The translations under genes were made by a program, and so were the position numbers. 7,144 bases of DNA from Oscillospiraceae bacterium (GTDB lineage Bacteria > Bacillota > Clostridia > Oscillospirales > Oscillospiraceae): positions 1-7,144 of the forward strand of contig JAQXJQ010000190.1 in NCBI GenBank assembly GCA_029009035.1, in the 5' to 3' direction. The notes beneath the pieces were generated by a model. It was not told the origin of the DNA. It did no database searches and was given only the letters and a program-made list of their open reading frames with translations. The stretch's first letter is position 1; the number at the start of each line of letters is the position of its first letter. Below are positions 5,676 to 7,144 of this stretch, piece after piece.

Positions 5676-5735
5676 TTTTTGCCTGTCTCCGACGGGTGAC
5701 TTTTGTAAAGAAAGCAGGTCGCCTGCAGGAGAAAC
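5676..5735. repeat. Short derivative of the element: left end joined to right end
   Basis: Positions 5676-5703 match 5210-5237 at 27 of 28 bases; the shared core is GTCTCCGACGGGTGACTTT. Positions 5719-5735 match 5610-5626 at 15 of 17 bases. The two parts lie 15 bp apart, compared with 372 bp in the full element, so this copy lacks the core and both inner hairpins. GCAGG/CCTGC (5714-5718/5722-5726) forms a small hairpin at the junction. Confidence 0.7.
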
Positions 5736-5780
5736 GACCCCATCATGGTTTCCGGCCGTTCCTGATACATGGGACCCCTT

Positions 5781-5816
5781 TCTTCCCTGCGGCATAGATT
5801 GGAACAGCAGGGGGGA
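5781..5816 (+). promoter_or_regulatory. Hairpin covering the ribosome binding site of the second murE
   Basis: TCTTCCCTGC (5781-5790) can pair with GCAGGGGGGA (5807-5816) over 10 bp with two G-U pairs and a 16-nt loop. The 3' arm contains the Shine-Dalgarno AGGGGGG (5809-5815), 6 nt before ATG 5822. An in-frame ATG at 5816 would have no spacing from that site and is not used as the start. Folding would reduce translation. Whether anything regulates it is unknown. Confidence 0.5.
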
Positions 5817-5821
5817 TGACC

Positions 5822-7144
5822 ATGAAGCTGTCCAGGTTGGCCGCCGCCGCGGGGCTGGAGTGCCCGCGGGAGGCGGAGATCACCGGCATCACCGACCGGG
5901 CGGAGCGGGTGACGCCCGGCGCGCTCTTCGCGGCGCTGAAGGGCGCGCGGGCGGACGGGCGGGACTACATCCCGCTGGCGGTGAAAAACGGAGCAGCCGC
6001 CGTGCTGTGCCGGGAGGGGAGCGCTCCGGTGCCGGTGCTGCGGGCGGGGGAGCCCCGCCTTGCGCTGGCCCAAATGGCGGCAGAGTTTTACGGCAGACCG
6101 GGGGAGGAGATGACGCTCATCGCCGTCACCGGCACCAAGGGCAAGACCACCGCCGCCCATATGCTGCGGGACATTTTGATGGCGGCGGGGAAACGGGTGG
6201 GGATGATCGGCACCCTGGGGGCGTACATAGACCGGGAGGCCATCGCTCCCGCCGTGAACACCACCCCGGCGCCCGTGGAGCTTCATGCCCTGCTGCGCCG
6301 GATGGCGGACGGGGGCTGCAGCCATGTGGTGATGGAGGCGTCCTCCCAGGGGGTGAAGCTCTGCCGCACGGCGGGACTGCATTTCGCCGTGGGGGTGTTT
6401 CTCAACCTGTCCCCCGACCACATCGGACCGGGGGAGCATCAGGACTTTGAGGAGTACCGGGACTGCAAAGCCGCCCTCTTTGCCCAGTGCGCCATGGGGG
6501 TGGGCAATGAGACCGACCCCGCGTGGCCATACATGGCGGAGCATCTGCCGCCGGGAGCGCCTGTGTGCACCTTCGGCAGGGAGGAGATCCGCCCCGGCGA
6601 GGGTTTTTGGGTGGAGACGGAGGGGTACCGCATCCCCATGCCCGGGCGGTTCAACGCCCTCAACGCCCTTGCCGCCATTCGGACGGCGCAGGCATTGGGG
6701 GTGGGGGCGGATGCCATCGGCGAGGGGCTGAGCCGTGTGTCCGTCCCCGGGCGGTGCATGAGGTGCCCCGTTCCCGCCCCCTACACGGTGCTCATCGACT
6801 ACGCCCACAACGGGGCGGCCATGGCTGCCCTGCTCTCCGCCCTGCGGGAGCATGACCCCGGGCGGATCATCGCGGTCTTCGGCGCGGGCGGAAACCGACC
6901 GCCCATGCGCAGGGAGGATCTGGGCGCGGCGGCGCAGGCGGGTGCGGATTTCGCCGTGCTCACCGAGGATAACCCCCGGTTTGAGCGGACCGAGGACATC
7001 TGCGCTCAAATCGCCGCCGCCATGCCGAAGCTGCCCCATGTGATCATCCCGGACAGAGGGGAGGCCATCCGCTATGCCCTGGGCCTGGCACGGCCGGGGG
7101 ATGTGGTGGCCCTGCTGGGCAAGGGGCATGAGGAGTACATCGAG
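5822..7144 (+). CDS. murE: UDP-MurNAc-tripeptide synthetase, meso-diaminopimelate type (3' end outside window)
   Basis: The 441 codons seen form a MurE that adds meso-diaminopimelate to UDP-MurNAc-L-Ala-D-Glu in cytoplasmic peptidoglycan synthesis. N domain: GITDRAERVTPGALFAALKG (22-41), where the usual DSR is replaced. Central domain: P-loop GTKGKT (104-109), NTTPAP (146-151), VMEASSQG (170-177), DHIGPGEHQDFEEY (199-212) and K216, at the carbamylated-lysine position. C-terminal domain: DYAHNG (326-331), FGAGGNRPPMRR (353-364), DNPR (383-386, codons 6968-6979) and GKGHEEY (433-439). DNPR marks meso-DAP specificity. About 30-50 residues should follow beyond the window. It starts at ATG 5822, after AGGGGGG, downstream of the repeat region. 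It is a different subfamily from the MurE-like protein at 363. Confidence 0.95.
   Translation, partial: MKLSRLAAAAGLECPREAEITGITDRAERVTPGALFAALKGARADGRDYIPLAVKNGAAAVLCREGSAPVPVLRAGEPRLALAQMAAEFYGRPGEEMTLIAVTGTKGKTTAAHMLRDILMAAGKRVGMIGTLGAYIDREAIAPAVNTTPAPVELHALLRRMADGGCSHVVMEASSQGVKLCRTAGLHFAVGVFLNLSPDHIGPGEHQDFEEYRDCKAALFAQCAMGVGNETDPAWPYMAEHLPPGAPVCTFGREEIRPGEGFWVETEGYRIPMPGRFNALNALAAIRTAQALGVGADAIGEGLSRVSVPGRCMRCPVPAPYTVLIDYAHNGAAMAALLSALREHDPGRIIAVFGAGGNRPPMRREDLGAAAQAGADFAVLTEDNPRFERTEDICAQIAAAMPKLPHVIIPDRGEAIRYALGLARPGDVVALLGKGHEEYIE

Larger units (their letters stand above)
5627..5821. other. Rest of the intergenic region before the second murE
   Basis: Apart from the short repeat at 5676-5735 and the leader hairpin at 5781-5816, nothing recognisable was found. 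No convincing sigma-A promoter was seen between 5627 and 5821, so the promoter of the second murE is either weak, within the repeats, or upstream by read-through. No tRNA or gene-like reading frame is supported. Confidence 0.5.

Noticed and set aside
5210..5735. CRISPR array
   Set aside because: The repeated 28 bp occurs only twice, 466 bp apart, with no regular spacing and no cas genes.
5746..5770. Promoter for the second murE near TGATACAT
   Set aside because: No acceptable -35 hexamer at 16-18 bp spacing was found.
5666..7129. 487-codon minus-strand reading frame
   Set aside because: Antisense shadow of the second murE. The + strand frame is open for all 441 codons to the window end and carries every Mur ligase motif.

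Overview
The window is GC-rich, densely coded DNA. It carries strong AGGAGG-like ribosome binding sites, intrinsic terminators, an Rrf2-type regulator and NifS/NifU-type iron-sulfur genes. Together these suggest a GC-rich member of the Clostridia (Bacillota), perhaps Oscillospiraceae/Ruminococcaceae. This assignment is an inference from style and gene content; there is no taxonomic marker gene here.

Layout, all genes on the + strand: (1) 2-352, the C-terminal end of an aspartate/glutamate-racemase-family gene, apparently translationally coupled to (2) 363-1874, a MurE-like Mur ligase of the lysine-type subfamily with an unusual substrate-motif region. A strong terminator (1942-1987) closes this unit. 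(3) A sigma-A-type promoter (2013-2041), whose -35 box lies inside a 29-bp perfect-armed palindrome, drives a compact operon: cysK (cysteine synthase), iscS/nifS (cysteine desulfurase), iscU/nifU (Fe-S scaffold) and an Rrf2/IscR-type regulator. It ends in a perfect 14-bp terminator hairpin (5175-5214). (4) A gene-free stretch of about 600 bp (5215-5821) holds a 417-bp non-coding element with hairpin-rich terminal inverted repeats, followed by a 60-bp copy that looks like the two ends of that element joined. (5) 5822-7144 is a second MurE with the DNPR motif of meso-diaminopimelate-adding enzymes; it runs off the window.

How they work together: CysK makes cysteine, IscS takes sulfur from it, and IscU assembles Fe-S clusters. 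The Rrf2 protein, with cysteines that could hold a cluster, probably senses the product and may act at the palindrome over the operon's own promoter. The two Mur ligases flank this operon. The second looks like the housekeeping peptidoglycan enzyme, while the first, paired with a racemase, may add a different amino acid or serve another pathway.

The most unusual items are the inverted-repeat element with its end-to-end short derivative, and the racemase/atypical-MurE pair.
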